From Gracilariopsis chorda (taxonomy: Eukaryota > Rhodophyta > Florideophyceae > Gracilariales > Gracilariaceae), in NCBI GenBank assembly GCA_003194525.1, contig NBIV01000039.1, forward strand, positions 62,001 to 126,000: a stretch of DNA of 64,000 nt, given 5' to 3'. Below, piece by piece: positions 51,224 through 62,383 of this stretch. Below the pieces are notes generated by a model. It ran no database searches and had not been told where the DNA came from. It worked only from the letters and a program-made list of their open reading frames with translations. The translations under genes were made by a program, and so were the position numbers. Each line of letters begins with the position of its first letter. The first letter of the stretch is position 1.

Positions 51224-53992
51224 GAAGCGCTGCAGCCTCGCTCCCCAACAGTCACGATCCTTTCGAGGAAAACGGCTGACACCGACGTTAACTCGGGACA
51301 CTTTGGTGTTCTACGTCGCCCGTGGATGCGGTCCCGTAACTTCCGTATTCCGGATTGGGTTTTGGTCATGGCCAGGCGCAACTATAAATTTTTCGCCGAT
51401 CTCGGCCTGTCCAACCAGTTTATGGTTTGTCAACTATCTGTTCTGGATACAGGAGCTGCTCCTAACTTAATCCACGTGGATTTGATCTCACCCACTCTTC
51501 GGGCTTTTATGCAATATAGTCCAGGCCTGGATATCGCAGATACGAATAATGACCCGTTGCGGTCGGTTGGAACGATTTCTCTCATGGTGAGGTTGGAAAC
51601 CTACTTGGTACAATTGGACTTTGTGATCTGCGAGTCTCTCGCTGCCCCAGTCATTTTGGGTTGTGACTTTTGCGACCGTTTTGTGGAAGCTATCCGTCCT
51701 CGAATTCGAACAGTGGAACTTGAAGATGGGTCTACCATCCCCATCGTTCGGAAACTCCTGAAGGGTGCTGCGCGGAAACGCGTTCCGTTACCCGTTGCCC
51801 AGGAGATTCCGAAGAAGGACCCCATTTCCACGAAATTGCGGGTAGCAAATTCCGTCACGATTCCCCCAGAAGCCCAAGTGTGGGTTACAGTTTCTACCAA
51901 GCAGCACGGTGTGCATGTGGTTCAACCCCTATCGGGACTCTACGAACGGCACCAGCTCGCCCTGGCGAATGGGATTGTCTCCGTGGAACCAGATAAACCT
52001 TCCAAGGTTCTAGTGGCCAATTTTTGCAAAACCACCCAGTGGTTAGTCAAACACCAGACTCTTGGTTCCGTTCTTCCACACCCGACAGCAGTCGTGCCGA
52101 CAAAGATCCCTATTGCAGTGGTTGTCGGCGTGACAGACCCTAAGGAGAGGGAGGACACCGCTAAAACCGCGGAAGATGGTGGAGCTACAACCGTGACTTC
52201 GGGTTCTGATCGCTCGAAACCTCTGAAGGTTAAAACCCTGCCCCCAGGTACAGAACAGACGGATCCTGTTGAGGAATTAGAGAAGCTTAATCTCGAACAT
52301 GTACCCGAATCTCATCGGGAGAAGCTGAGGGACATGCTTCGTGAATTTACTCCCATGTAGGATGGCTTCCTGGGAATTATAGGGATTACAGAACATTGCA
52401 TTTATCTGCTCCCAAACACTCGGGACATTGCGCAACACCCTTACAGGGCAGGACCCAAAGGTTGGGAAGAAGAAAAGGCCCAAGTGGATAAGATGTTAAG
52501 AGCTGGCGTCGTTGAGCCCGCCCAATCTCCTTGGGCCTCACCAGTGGTGTTAGTTCCGAAACCGGATGGTTCATGGCGTTTCTGTATTGACTACAGACGC
52601 CTGAATGCTGTAACCGTCAGGGACGTCTACCTGATTCCTCGGATGGATGAATACATCGACTCCCTTGGAAGTGCAACTGTTTTCACAGCCCTCGACGCCA
52701 ATTGGGGTTATTGGCAAGTCACTATCAGGGAGAAAGACCGCGATAAGACGCATTTTGTGTGTCATCAAGGACTATTCCGATTCCGGCGTATGCCCTTTGG
52801 GTTAACAAATGCTCCTGCAACGTTTCAACGCGCGATTGATATTTTTTTGACCCACTTTAAGTGGAGAACGTGCCTCGTCTACCTCGACGATGTCATTGTC
52901 TTCTCCAACAATCTGGATGATCACTTAGCCCATGTGAGGGATGTAATGGAGGTACTCCGCGACGCGGGAATCACTTTGAAACTCAAGAAGTGTGAGGTCT
53001 TTACCGATTCGGTTACATATCTGGGTCATATCATCCGCCCCGGACGGCTCTCAGTCGATGAGGTTAGAGTGAAATACTTGAAGGAAGCAGAACATCCGAA
53101 GACTCAAACAGAGTTGCGATCCTTTCTAGGATTGTGTAACTTGTACCGTCGTTTCGTCCCGAACTTCTCGGAGATTGCTGCTCCACTCAACAGGCTCTTT
53201 ACAAAGGGACAGCCAGTTAAACTGGAAACATTTGGAAACGCGGAAGCGTCTGCCTTCACGGTAATGGTGAACGCCGTGAGGTCGCCGCCAAATCTGGCTC
53301 TTCCCAATACTGGGCTTCCATATGAAGTGGACACGGACGCGAGTTCGAACCAGGTTGATTTTGCATTGTTTCAATCCTCAGAGGATTGGGAACGGCACCC
53401 TATTGGGTATTGATCTCGTTCTCTGAACGTTCACGAGAGAAACTACTCGGTCTCCGAGAAGGAGTGTTTAGCCGTCGTATGGGCTCTTTCCACGCTAAGA
53501 CCCTACTTGATGGGAACAAGTTTCCAAGTCCACACGGGCCACGCGTGCCTGCGTTGGCTCCTAGGAATCTCCGAACCATCGGGTCGCTTAATGCGTTGGC
53601 GTCTGCGACTTTCGGAATTCGACTTTGAGATCCTTTATAAGAAGGGGAAGTTAAACACTCAGGTCGATGCACTATCCCATCTGGGAAGAACTGCCGAAGC
53701 CAGCCATATCGAGGACGAAGAGATCCCATGTTTCATGGTGACGAAGCTCGAGGGAGAAGCAGAAATCCTGACGGATGACGTGTGTGGCGATATTTTCGTC
53801 ACCAAACAATCGGAACCGCTAGCCGGTTCCTTCGTGCCAATTACACCAGAGGAGATGATACGCGAACAACAAGCGGACCCGTTTTGCACACAGATTCGGG
53901 CCCGTCTCAACGGTGGACAACAGATACTTTTCGAGGTCAATGACCAAGGCTACCAAGTCAGGTTTGTTGAATCTCAACCACACCTGTTGTAG
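51164..53992 (+). pseudogene. pol: pol part 1: protease, reverse transcriptase, RNase H
   Basis: One frame (-1 to gag) throughout. The aspartic protease motif LDTGAAPNLI is at about 51443-51472. TAG at 52358-52360 replaces the Trp of the usual MWDG before the RT. RT motifs: KPDGSWRFCIDYRRLN, FRRMPFGLTNAPATFQ and catalytic YLDDVIVFSN (52880 on). TGA at 53411-53413 replaces the Trp of YWSRSL inside RNase H, whose DTDASSN and SEKECLAVVWAL flank it. The tether/early C-terminal segment DFEILYKKGKLNTQVDALSH follows. The frame ends just after the junction with the antisense helicase insert (about 53960). Decayed, but its motifs are largely intact. Confidence 0.92.
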
Positions 53993-54525
53993 CAGTCATT
54001 TCAGCGAGCATTCCTTCCGACTCAACGATATCACGAAGGAGGTTGAGCACGTATGTCTTTCCCGTTCCTGCGGATCCTTGCACAAAGAACACGTTTCCAG
54101 GAGTGCTTGTGTGCTCCTGCAGCGCCTGTCGTTGTTGCAATGCGGCAATGACGGTGTCAATGACTTGTCTTTGGCGAGGTTCTAAGGTGGCGTACCTTGA
54201 CTGCAAAGTTGACGAGTTTTGCACCACTCGCGCGTCTCGAGTTGTTGTAGCTCGATTCGCCTCAGTCAATGCTGCATGGTTCTGCTGTAGGTGTTTGGAG
54301 AAGAAGCTGTGATCGCGAAGCAGTCGCCCACCGTGCCGGTCTGAGATCTCCACCACACGTCAGTACATTTCTTGCATTCTTTGCTGCTCATCTCCTGTAT
54401 GTATGTCGCTACATAGTGCCTCCCAGTTTTCGACGGCCATTTTTTTTCTGGGTCTGCGCCTTGTTGGTATAGTGTGACAACCAGACGTCGTAGCTCGGAG
54501 GGTGTGCTTTTTATCTGCACTGCTT
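53958..54525 (-). pseudogene. Helitron/Pif1-type helicase fragment inserted antisense in pol
   Basis: On the minus strand: STPSELRRLVVTLYQQGADP (the Helitron-helicase TPxxLRxLFVTL motif), a frame change, then ATLEPRQRQVIDTVIAALQQ and the Walker A loop FFVQGSAGTGKTYVLNLLRD, ending shortly after motif Ia (ATTGV). It lies exactly between RNase H and the integrase zinc-binding part, which resumes at about 54530 with QQIVVPHALQQRVLHLSH. It is a foreign fragment, not part of gypsy pol. Ends are approximate; I could not find a target duplication. Confidence 0.78.
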
Positions 54526-55220
54526 CTTGGAATGCAACAGATTGTGGTTCCTCACGCTTTACAACAGCGGGTTCTACACCTATCTCACTTTATCAAGGTT
54601 GGAGCCCACCCAGGGAGAAGAAACTGTACCTCATGTTCAGGAGAGACTTCAATTGGCCAGCTATGGCGTTCGATTGCTACGCCATTCGGCGGTCATGCGC
54701 TGATTGTGCCAAGAACAATGTGAAACTGAGGAAACACTCCAAAGAGTTGACACTGTTCCCGGCACGGGCCCCTCTCAAGTTTGTTGGTATTGATATCCTA
54801 GGCGAATTTCTGCGAACAGCCCGTGGAAACAGGTACTTGCTAGTGATAACCGACAGGTTCTCGAAGCTGGTAGGAACCGTACCGCTTAAGCGGATTACCG
54901 CCAACGCAGTGGCGCAAGCCTTTGTGACCCACTGGGTATTCGTCTACGGACCGCCGGTGCAGTTACTATCCGACAACGGATCTCAATTGGCATCGAAGTT
55001 CTTTCAAGACGTCTGTCGCATCCTAGATATCAGGAACCTGTTCGTAACTACGTATCAACCTCAGGGGAATGGCCAGGTAGAAAGTTTTAACCGCACAATG
55101 CTCAATGATTTCGGATTTTACGTTGCGGATCACCCAAAGGAATGGGACTTGTACACGGATGCCATTACATATGTTTATAACACCCAGGTAAATCTGGTAA
55201 CATCTTTGTCCCGATATTGA
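54526..55220 (+). pseudogene. pol: pol part 2: integrase
   Basis: The zinc-binding region reads VLHLSHFIKVGAHPGRR, changes frame, and continues RRDFNWPAMAFDCYAIRRSCADCAKN (HH-CC finger remnant). The core has the DDE triad: FVGIDILGEF, LLSDNGSQLASKFF and GNGQVESFNRTM. It ends in a stop at 55218-55220 after YNTQVNLVTSLSRY; the frame shifts again downstream. Inactive as written. Confidence 0.9.
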
Positions 55221-55332
55221 GTTGGTGTTGTCAAGGATACCGCCACCGGTTGCAATTGAAGCTCAGCCAACGCTGTCTCATTACCCGTCCCCGTGATTAT
55301 ACTGCAATGCCAGGAAGGCCTGGCTAACCAGA

Positions 55333-57120
55333 ATGGTTCCGTTGGCCCGAGAGGCTATGGAGAAGGCGCAACTCGCTTACAAGTGGAATTTCGACAGTAA
55401 GGTCCGCCGACCCCTACTCCGAGTGAAGGAGAACGACTGGGTGTTCCTCCGAAAGGAGTATTATAACCCTGAAAACGAACGCCGCCATAAGCTATCTCCG
55501 ATCGCGGAAGGACCCTACCGCGTGGTTTCTGTCTCCACGGATACAGTGGTGCTGGAGATAGACAACCGCCAAGAGCGGATCTCACGCGATCGCGTCGCTC
55601 GAGGGCCAAACCCAAACCTGGAAGTCGTGACATCACCTACAACCCTTCCAGGGGAACCTACAAGGAATGAACCGCACGGTGCAGAAAACACTGAGTCGCG
55701 ACCGGCAATTCTATCGCACCCAGATCGGGGACTAACCGATCTATCGGAATCTTTGTATACTCAAAACACTAAGCCTAACTCCTCAAGGGCTCAGCAAATT
55801 GGCTCTAGCAGAGTTACTCCCCCACCCAAGGTTTTACAACCCCCCAAGGTTCCGCCTAAGGAGGGGGAGGAGAACTGAAATACCACCTTGGTTATTCCGG
55901 CGTCGCCCAGTTTACTCACTGATTGGACTCCTACTCACAACAGTGAGACGGCTTCTGTCGATACCCTGCAGCGGGCTTTCAACGCTCCTGCAGCACGGGT
56001 TGACGATGCCATCAGCAATGAACATAGTACCCCTATTAGGGAGGAGACTCTCAGGGATGTCGGCTCCGATTCCGGGACTACTTCCGAGGAACTGGATACC
56101 CGCAGCGTGGTTCGCAACACTGTAAAACCGAAGTCGTTCTCGGCCGATCCGGATCGCCTGGTAGTCGCTGACCCACACGCGGAGGAATCCTGCGAGGACA
56201 TTGACCAGATATGTACCACCCCGTGGTGTTGGGATTAACAAAACTCCAAGAGAGGCACTTTAGAAACCTTGGAAAAGAAGAAGAAGGAGTTAGAACCCTG
56301 CGAAAGGAGAGTACGCGATGCAACCACCTCAGTGGACAGCCACCGTGTCTGGTGGGAGATATCAGCAGAACGCCAGTGCAAAGCGGCTGCAGTACATCAT
56401 AAACCGCGCTTACGCGTGTCCCCCGCTCCTCAGCCCGCTTTGGGAACGGGCACTCCAATAGAGGTGCATATCCAAATTTGTGATGCACAGGACCTGGTTT
56501 CCAGCCAATGAGGTTTGCCGAAATCCCCGTGCCTGGGTGAACCGTCACCTGGTACAAGGAGCGCAGCGCGAAGCTCCACCGTCGCAACGGTTCAGGCTGA
56601 CGAAACAGCTCACCCCACATGGGAATCAAGAAGCTACCAAGTCGTAGTTCGTAGCCCTTCACGGTCGTTGAAACACTTGCCGTGATCGGGGAGACCTCCG
56701 CTTGAGGAAGAACCAACTTTGGGGGCGTTTTGACTCCGGTGTCGGGTACAGTAAGCTCGTCGGCAGGACGGCTCTTGCGGAACCCGAAGGGTGGCAACTC
56801 TCGAAGAGAAGAAGGTCAGACCCCGCTGAAGCGTGTCCATTCTTTAATCAGGCACCCTCAAGGGGAAACGACCCTCAGAAAAGACCAAGGAGAGCCAGGA
56901 ACCCGAAGTATACTCTCAAAAGTTCGTTATAGACCGCATCGTGCGTCATGTTCACACCCCAGACGGGGAGATACGCTATCAGGTCCGGTGGTACAGATAC
57001 TCTCCCGAGGAGGATACCATAGAGCCCTTCACCCACCTTCCGAGGTCTAAGATACTCTCTTACCACCGAAGAACTTGGTTGGCACTACCTCCAAACCTGG
57101 ACGATGCCCAGGTCGCGTAG
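55333..57120 (+). pseudogene. pol: pol part 3: integrase C-terminus, linker and chromodomain
   Basis: LAREAMEKAQLAYKWNFD and VKENDWVFLRKEYYN...KLSPIAEGPYRVV are the usual integrase C-terminal (GPY-like) region. A stop at 55876-55878 and several more (56236, 56509 and after) break a poorly conserved linker of about 1 kb in the same frame. The chromodomain (about 56905-57100) reads EVYSQKFVIDRIVRH, RYQVRWYRYSPEEDTIEPF, LPRSKILSYHRR, and ends at TAG 57118-57120. Chromodomains direct chromovirus integration to marked chromatin (family knowledge). The aromatic Tyr/Trp cage residues are present. Confidence 0.85.
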
Positions 57121-57438
57121 CCCGGCAATGGAGGTGCATGGATTTGACCTCAATGCGAGGGTTGTGAAACTCGAAAGAGTACAATTAGAAGGAGTAGCTC
57201 AAAGAGATAAGAGGAGGGAAACTGACTACCGATCGTCGGTTCGCACCGAGAAAAACGGGAGCTCGTACACTACCGATCACGGTTTAGAAGAAATCGAAGT
57301 AGGGAAGGGCCCACGAAGGGGAGAAGAGAAGAAGAAGAAGAAGAAGAAGGCTCAGAAAAGAAAAGGTACCACAAGTTATGTTTATTCAGAAGCTAAAGGG
57401 AAACGCGAACCAAGGTTCGCTACCACCCGCCGTCGGGA
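57121..57438. other. Spacer between the pol and antisense ORF ends
   Basis: Contains a GAA-rich purine run near 57327-57348; no gene. Confidence 0.4.
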
Positions 57439-59255
57439 TTATGGAAAGCCTGACGAAGAACCCGGCCCACCGGTGTTGTTCTGAGACTGCTGGTAGCTCG
57501 CCGCGAAGGCCAGCATCTGGTGCATGTCAGTCATACCCGGAGGAATCGGGACTCCCGCTCCAAGGAGACCTTGGCGAACGCTCGTTGCCTGCGGTGTTAA
57601 CCCGTCACCCTGCGGAGTCCCCTCATTCCACCCCTCCGGGGCTATTGGCCCGGAACCGAAAGTACAGGCATTACCTGAAGCTGGGGCAATTGCCCCCGTG
57701 TTTAGGAACCCGCCGAGGGGATTGGCTTCGTTATCCAAGGTTGGATCGTCCCAGTCAATTGGAGGCTCTTGTTCGTAGTCCGCGGCGTAGACGAACCCCG
57801 TGGGGTGGCCAATCAGCACCGTACGCGGGACATCCCTCAGGGAAAGGGCATGAGCTCGAGCGATAGGAACCCCCTCATAGGGATCGTACCACACCCAGTT
57901 GCCAGAATGCGGATCAGTACGCCCCGGAGACCGGTCGTATCCGGAAGCGGAACCATCCCTCTCGGGTTGGTTCTCCACGAGCACCTGATCCCACCGCACT
58001 CGGTCTATGACTGTCAGGGTTAAGTTCAAGTCAGCCACATTGGCTTCGGACCCCAACGCTGGGTATAGATTGAGACGCCGGATGATGGCCCTCAACAGAC
58101 GTGGGATATACCATATCCATAAATGGTCATAGGCGTCCCATAGGAGATGCGCTGCAACGCGGGCTCCCCACTCGGCTGCCACCAGGCACCAGTAGCCGGA
58201 GTGATGATCGTCGAGGAGGCGCGACCCCACGTAATAGACATAAGGGGAAAGCTCGGCAAAACAACCACGGGGGACTTCCACCTTACTCCACCAGGCGGGA
58301 AGGCGAACGTACCTATTAGGCCTCTCCGTGTAACGGATTCGGTCAATCTCCACATGGGGGCAAGGAACCAAGTACCCGTGTCGAGACCTCGCTCGCCGCT
58401 TGAATCGCACCATTCGGTCGAAGTGATTCTGCGTGCTGGACCTCTGAAGGTATCGGAACTCTGCCCTAAGTATGGGACGACTCCATAGGAGCATGTTTGG
58501 CTTGACCACGAGCTCTGGCCCGTGGAACTCCTGTTCAGGGAACGAGGCCAACGCGGCCCCATAGGAGACCTCTCCGTACGTTCGAAAGTGCGACACGTCG
58601 AACCCGTACGACGGGGGTACTAGATGCTCGTTGCGAGTCCTCTCCACGCGTTGCTAAGCGAGTTTTGCCATCTTGGCTCGAGCTTTATCCAACGTTTCCC
58701 CGCGCTCGCGGTATAACAACTGCGGTTCGACGGCTATACGGGCCCGCCAATCGGGTGATAGCACCATTTCGCGAGGAATCACACCAGGGAGCATGCCATC
58801 CTCCACATAGGAGTCGAGTAATTCGTTGTCGTCTACCGCAGTCGGCTGAAACCAGGGGGCACGGCAGTAGATGTTAGGGTCCAGAGGATTCCACCTCCGA
58901 AGGTAGTCTTTCGATATCCAACCCCAAGGGTTCGCTACTAACGGCATCGCCTGCACGGAATTCCACGTCACAGCGTCGGCTTCCAACTCTTGAGAAGGAT
59001 GACTCGCCGTAGCGGCAGCGAGGCCGGCAGACCGGGATACGCAGCAGAACACTGAGGCAGGGGAGTCGACTTGAAATCAGAGAAGTACCCCGAAGCGGGA
59101 GGAGCGTTAGACGCAGACGCGGATGCAGGAGTCGCCGCCGGTGCAGGAGCACCCGGGAGCGGGTTCGTTGAGTAAGGATTCATCCCCTGGAAGGAGGCTG
59201 AGAAAGAAGCGGAAGATCGCTGGCGTCCGGGGGTCAGAGAAGATGTTGTTACCAT
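57439..59255 (-). pseudogene. Antisense ORF of the chromovirus, about 590 codons, unknown product
   Basis: Runs on the minus strand between chromodomain and 3' LTR. Start MVTTSSLTPG (59255); an earlier ATG at 59384 lies on the LTR border. First about 75 residues are Ser/Ala/Pro-rich. A frame change falls between 58968 and 59052, then LEADAVTWNSVQAMPLVANP and DNELLDSYVEDGMLPGVIPR. A TAG (58654-58656, followed by CAA) interrupts the same frame, which continues 400 codons: SYGAALASFPEQEFHGPE, LPAWWSKVEVPRGCFAE, YVYYVGSRLLDDHHSGYWC, LIGHPTGFVYAADY. The C-terminus is Gln/Gly/Pro-rich. No family recognised. Long antisense ORFs in this position are known from plant gypsy elements. Confidence 0.6.
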
Positions 59256-59370
59256 GATGTCTGTCGCGGCCTTGCAAGGAGAAGAAAGAGGAGACCCCTT
59301 GACGGGAGATTGTTTAAGTAGACCCTTGGTCGTCGCCGCCGAATCCCCTTGGGATGTGGCGCCTCGCCCT

Positions 59371-59383
59371 AAGGAGGGGGACA
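59371..59383 (+). other. Polypurine tract
   Basis: AAGGAGGGGGACA directly before the right LTR, the plus-strand primer site of retroelements. Confidence 0.85.
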
Positions 59384-60245
59384 TGTAGAGCAACGTCCTT
59401 CTGGGGACTTAACGAAGAATGCTCATCATATGCTGTTGATCCCCCTTGGGTTAGTGCTGCTCACTATATGAGTTTTCCCTCGGAAGGGGTGTGTTAGGAC
59501 GGCCCCTGAATGGGGATGGCATCTCGATGGGTTGGTTAAGACTAGCTGTAACGCGTGGTGCGCGTGGGAATTTTTGGCTCCGATTTCGGAATTTTATTAC
59601 TTAGTTAGTTTTTACTTTGGCCCTGACACTAGTATCTCAACGTTTATGGCCCTCAGAAGGTGTGCAATAATTTATTTAACTATTTTAGGTAGTTGTAATG
59701 AACCCTACTTACGGGCGAGTGACCTCGCAGGCGCGAGTCCAAAGTAAACTCAACCAAGTGTGGCTCTCACTACAAATGCCCTCGTAGGGTTACGACTCCT
59801 CGCAGAGAGTATCCATGAGTGGAATCCAATTATTTATCCGCTTAGGGACGCTCAGGTCATCCGCATCACACCGTCCGTGGGGCGTCTAACCATATTGGTA
59901 TTATTGTTTGTGTATCCTTTCGAGGACAGATTTCCGACCCTGTATAGGGCTATTTCTTCTTGTTTTCCCCTGGTTTCTTCGGGTCTGTTGCCTGCGTGTG
60001 CATGACCCTATTCCCCTTTTTCTGGTTACTCTTTCCGCTTTCGGACTCTTTACAGTGGACACACCGAATACGGTACCGAACCCCAATCCCGGACCACAAC
60101 CTCTGTAGGTTATTCCTGAGTACCCCTGGGAGTTACGCCCCAACATTGGGTGGAACAGAGGGCTCTGCTCGACTTTCTACCTCTCGCGAGGACAAGGCTT
60201 CGAACACCTTGAGGTGCACTTCCCGCCACCGGGTTTTGCTCTGCA
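59384..60245 (+). repeat. Right LTR
   Basis: 862 bp, begins TGTAGAGCAACG, ends GCTCTGCA, colinear with the left LTR. Confidence 0.95.
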
Positions 60246-60250
60246 GGACG
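60246..60250 (+). repeat. Target-site duplication GGACG, right
   Basis: Identical to 48014-48018. Confidence 0.92.
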
Positions 60251-60770
60251 GGCCCAAAAGCTTGGATGCACAAGAGAGTTATTTCTGGAATAGGTGGAAG
60301 AAAGAAGAGTGTTAACTGCGCTTCAGAATGGGCGTAAAGGCGTTTTATATATTGATAATGTTAACATGCACGATATAACAGATGAGGTAAAAGTTGCTTT
60401 GGAACGTAGCAACAATGAGATTCGCTTCTTCCCGTGTAACGCCACCCACTTGGTTCAGCCTGCAGACATTTTTGTAATTCAGAAGCTGAAAACATACTGG
60501 CGTCACAAGTAGGATGATTTTAAGTTGGAAATGTTAAAGAACAGCACGTCGGTAAACGGCCCTAGAGCGTCAGGGAAACTTTCGAATCCGAGAAAGCGCC
60601 ACTTTTTGCAACTTGCAGTGAAGTCGGTTAGCGCTGTTAGCGCTCAAACTGATAGGGATAGAGTGCGCTACGCTATAAAAACTAAGATTAGATGTGGTAT
60701 GGCGCTCAACCTGAATTTCCAGTGGGAGAAGAGGCAACTTTTCCAAGCGCTGCAGGCGATAATATCATAG
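60251..60770 (+). pseudogene. DDE transposase B, 3' part
   Basis: Starts GPKAWMHKRVISGIGG right after the target duplication, in frame with the 5' part at 48018. After a stop and frame change come VLYIDNVNMHDITDEVK (second acidic motif) and NATHLVQPADIFVIQKLK. TAG at 60510-60512 replaces a likely Trp before DDFKLEMLKN. The C-terminal part ends at 60770. Confidence 0.75.
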
Positions 60771-61373
60771 TATCGTGCTAATTTTGAGAGTGAAGCGTTA
60801 TGTATCATCTCTTGAAGCTGTAGTAAAATGAATACGATTCTTTTAGTCTTCTTCCTTTTCTAACTCGGTTGGATACATCTGGAACCCAGCCAGGATCCTC
60901 TCGCAATAACTTGCTCTCTAAATCTTCAAGAATAGCGTCATGAACTCCTCAATGTTACACCCTTTCCACCTCAAAATGCAAACCAGCAACCGGGGACTGT
61001 CAATCAGCAAACACACTTCTGCTGATTTACATTCTTCAATAAAGCCAATCAGCGTTACAGTAGAACACAAGATATAAGACAGAGCAGCGCAAGCTCACGA
61101 ACTAAAGTAAGAGAAGTAGAGTCTTCCTCTCACATTTTTGTCACGGTACTTCTTACGATGCTGTTTCTTCTGCTCTTCCGTGGCTAACGGAAAATCTGAA
61201 ATAAAATGCCGTCCATCGCATTCAGGTACCAAACAAGGGGGTACGTCTCTTGCTGATCTCTCATTGCTACCCTCAGTTTCGGTTCTGTGGTCACGCTCTC
61301 GTCTTCAATTGCGACGGTTCTGACCCTTTATTTTCTTCACTAACTCCGTTTTTTGAAAAGACCCTTGACATGG
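60771..61373. other. Gene-free, 3' flank of transposon B
   Basis: 600 bp, no terminal repeat or gene recognised. Confidence 0.35.
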
Positions 61374-62060
61374 TTATGCGTTGGTGTCGGAACTGGTAAC
61401 GTAATCAGAATCAAATGTACAGAAAGATGTTCCACGATTTGCATGATAATTGCATGCCTGAGTTATCAGCTCCCGTATGAAAGCTCCGAAGTCCTTGCTA
61501 GATTCTTCATTCTCTGGCCACTCTAAAAGATACTTCATGCGCTGCTGTAGCGTCTTAGGCCTAATACACTTCAAAAAATGACTTATGGCAATGTGTGGCT
61601 AACCTTTGTGCAAGTCCTGCATCCCACTCGCTTCTAAACCTATCATTTAACAATAACTGAGTGTAAGTACCCTTTCTTTGGCTTCTTTGACGGGCATGTT
61701 CATAAGCACTATCTTAGTGATGCTTTGTATGCGTAAATGATCTTGAGAGTCTGCCCAACATTGTGTACGGTAGCGCACGTATCTATTCAATTGATCTTCA
61801 GTAATCTCGGCAATGTTGGTGACATCAACCCATTGGAAGGTTATAAAAAGGTGGAGAAGCAAGTCTTCTATTGAGAAATTATACGATGTCAGGGGAATCA
61901 CAAAGCCCGGCTGCTCATTTTTCTCCTTGATGTGCTTCTTGTATAGTTCCCGGCCCTTGAGGAAAGTTGTAAAATGCTTCGTTTCTACGCCTTGTAGTCT
62001 GGGCACTTCTAAGCTTGCCACAACAGTGTGCGGTACTGTTGCACTTTGATTGGTTTTTTA
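61374..62060 (-). pseudogene. Retroelement gag-like fragment
   Basis: Two minus-strand frames: the first (about 62055-61647) has VPRLQGVETKHFTTFLKGRE, RYRTQCWADSQDHLR and MPVKEAKERV. The second (61574-61374) has CIRPKTLQQRMKYLLEW and KDFGAFIRELI. They read as one protein broken by stops and a frame change. The wording (VPxLxGxxxxxFxxFxxxRxxY...) recalls gag proteins of oomycete/algal retroelements, but there is no zinc knuckle or RT, so the call is tentative. Confidence 0.4.
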
Positions 62061-62383
62061 GTTCTCCTTGTTGCTCATTATTCAACAACTGTGGTCAATG
62101 CGCAAAGATATATCTGTAACAACTCACAGCGTAGCGTAGCGCAACAAAAGAGGACGGCAAAATAATCTCTGATGATCTGCTTGCTCATCAGAGTCTTGCC
62201 TGCCTTTATTTGGGCGCTTAAGTACGCAGCTGTGCGAAGCTACGCGCTACTTGGTCAGTGGCTTTGCTAAGCTACTTGACCGTTAGTAGTGAACATACAA
62301 GTCATGTCTAATTCGGATCTGACAAGATAGTCTGACGCCATGCTACTGGGCTGTCTTGGCAATGACGTCGGTACCTGATAACA
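62061..62383. other. Gene-free, flank of the long repeat
   Basis: Contains an 8-bp stem TCTGATGA...TCATCAGA near 62167-62191; otherwise nothing. Confidence 0.35.

Larger units (their letters stand above)
48019..60245 (+). mobile_element. Ty3/gypsy chromovirus LTR retrotransposon, 12.2 kb, decayed
   Basis: Complete structure: TG...CA LTRs of 868 and 862 bp, 5-bp duplication GGACG, primer-binding-site-like TGG two bases inside the left LTR, polypurine tract before the right LTR. Internal order: gag with CCHC, PR, RT, RNase H, integrase, chromodomain, which is the Ty3/gypsy order. It is unusually long because of an antisense helicase fragment inside pol and about 2 kb of antisense ORF before the 3' LTR. 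Stops and frame changes show it is not autonomous. It sits inside DDE transposon B. Confidence 0.95.

Noticed and set aside
55859..55876. AAGGAGGGGGAGGAG as a second polypurine tract
   Set aside because: It lies within the pol frame and is not followed by an LTR; the tract at 59371 borders the LTR.
57104..57484. Lys/Glu-rich plus-strand frame after the chromodomain
   Set aside because: Driven by a GAA/AAG purine run and overlaps the stop of the chromodomain frame.
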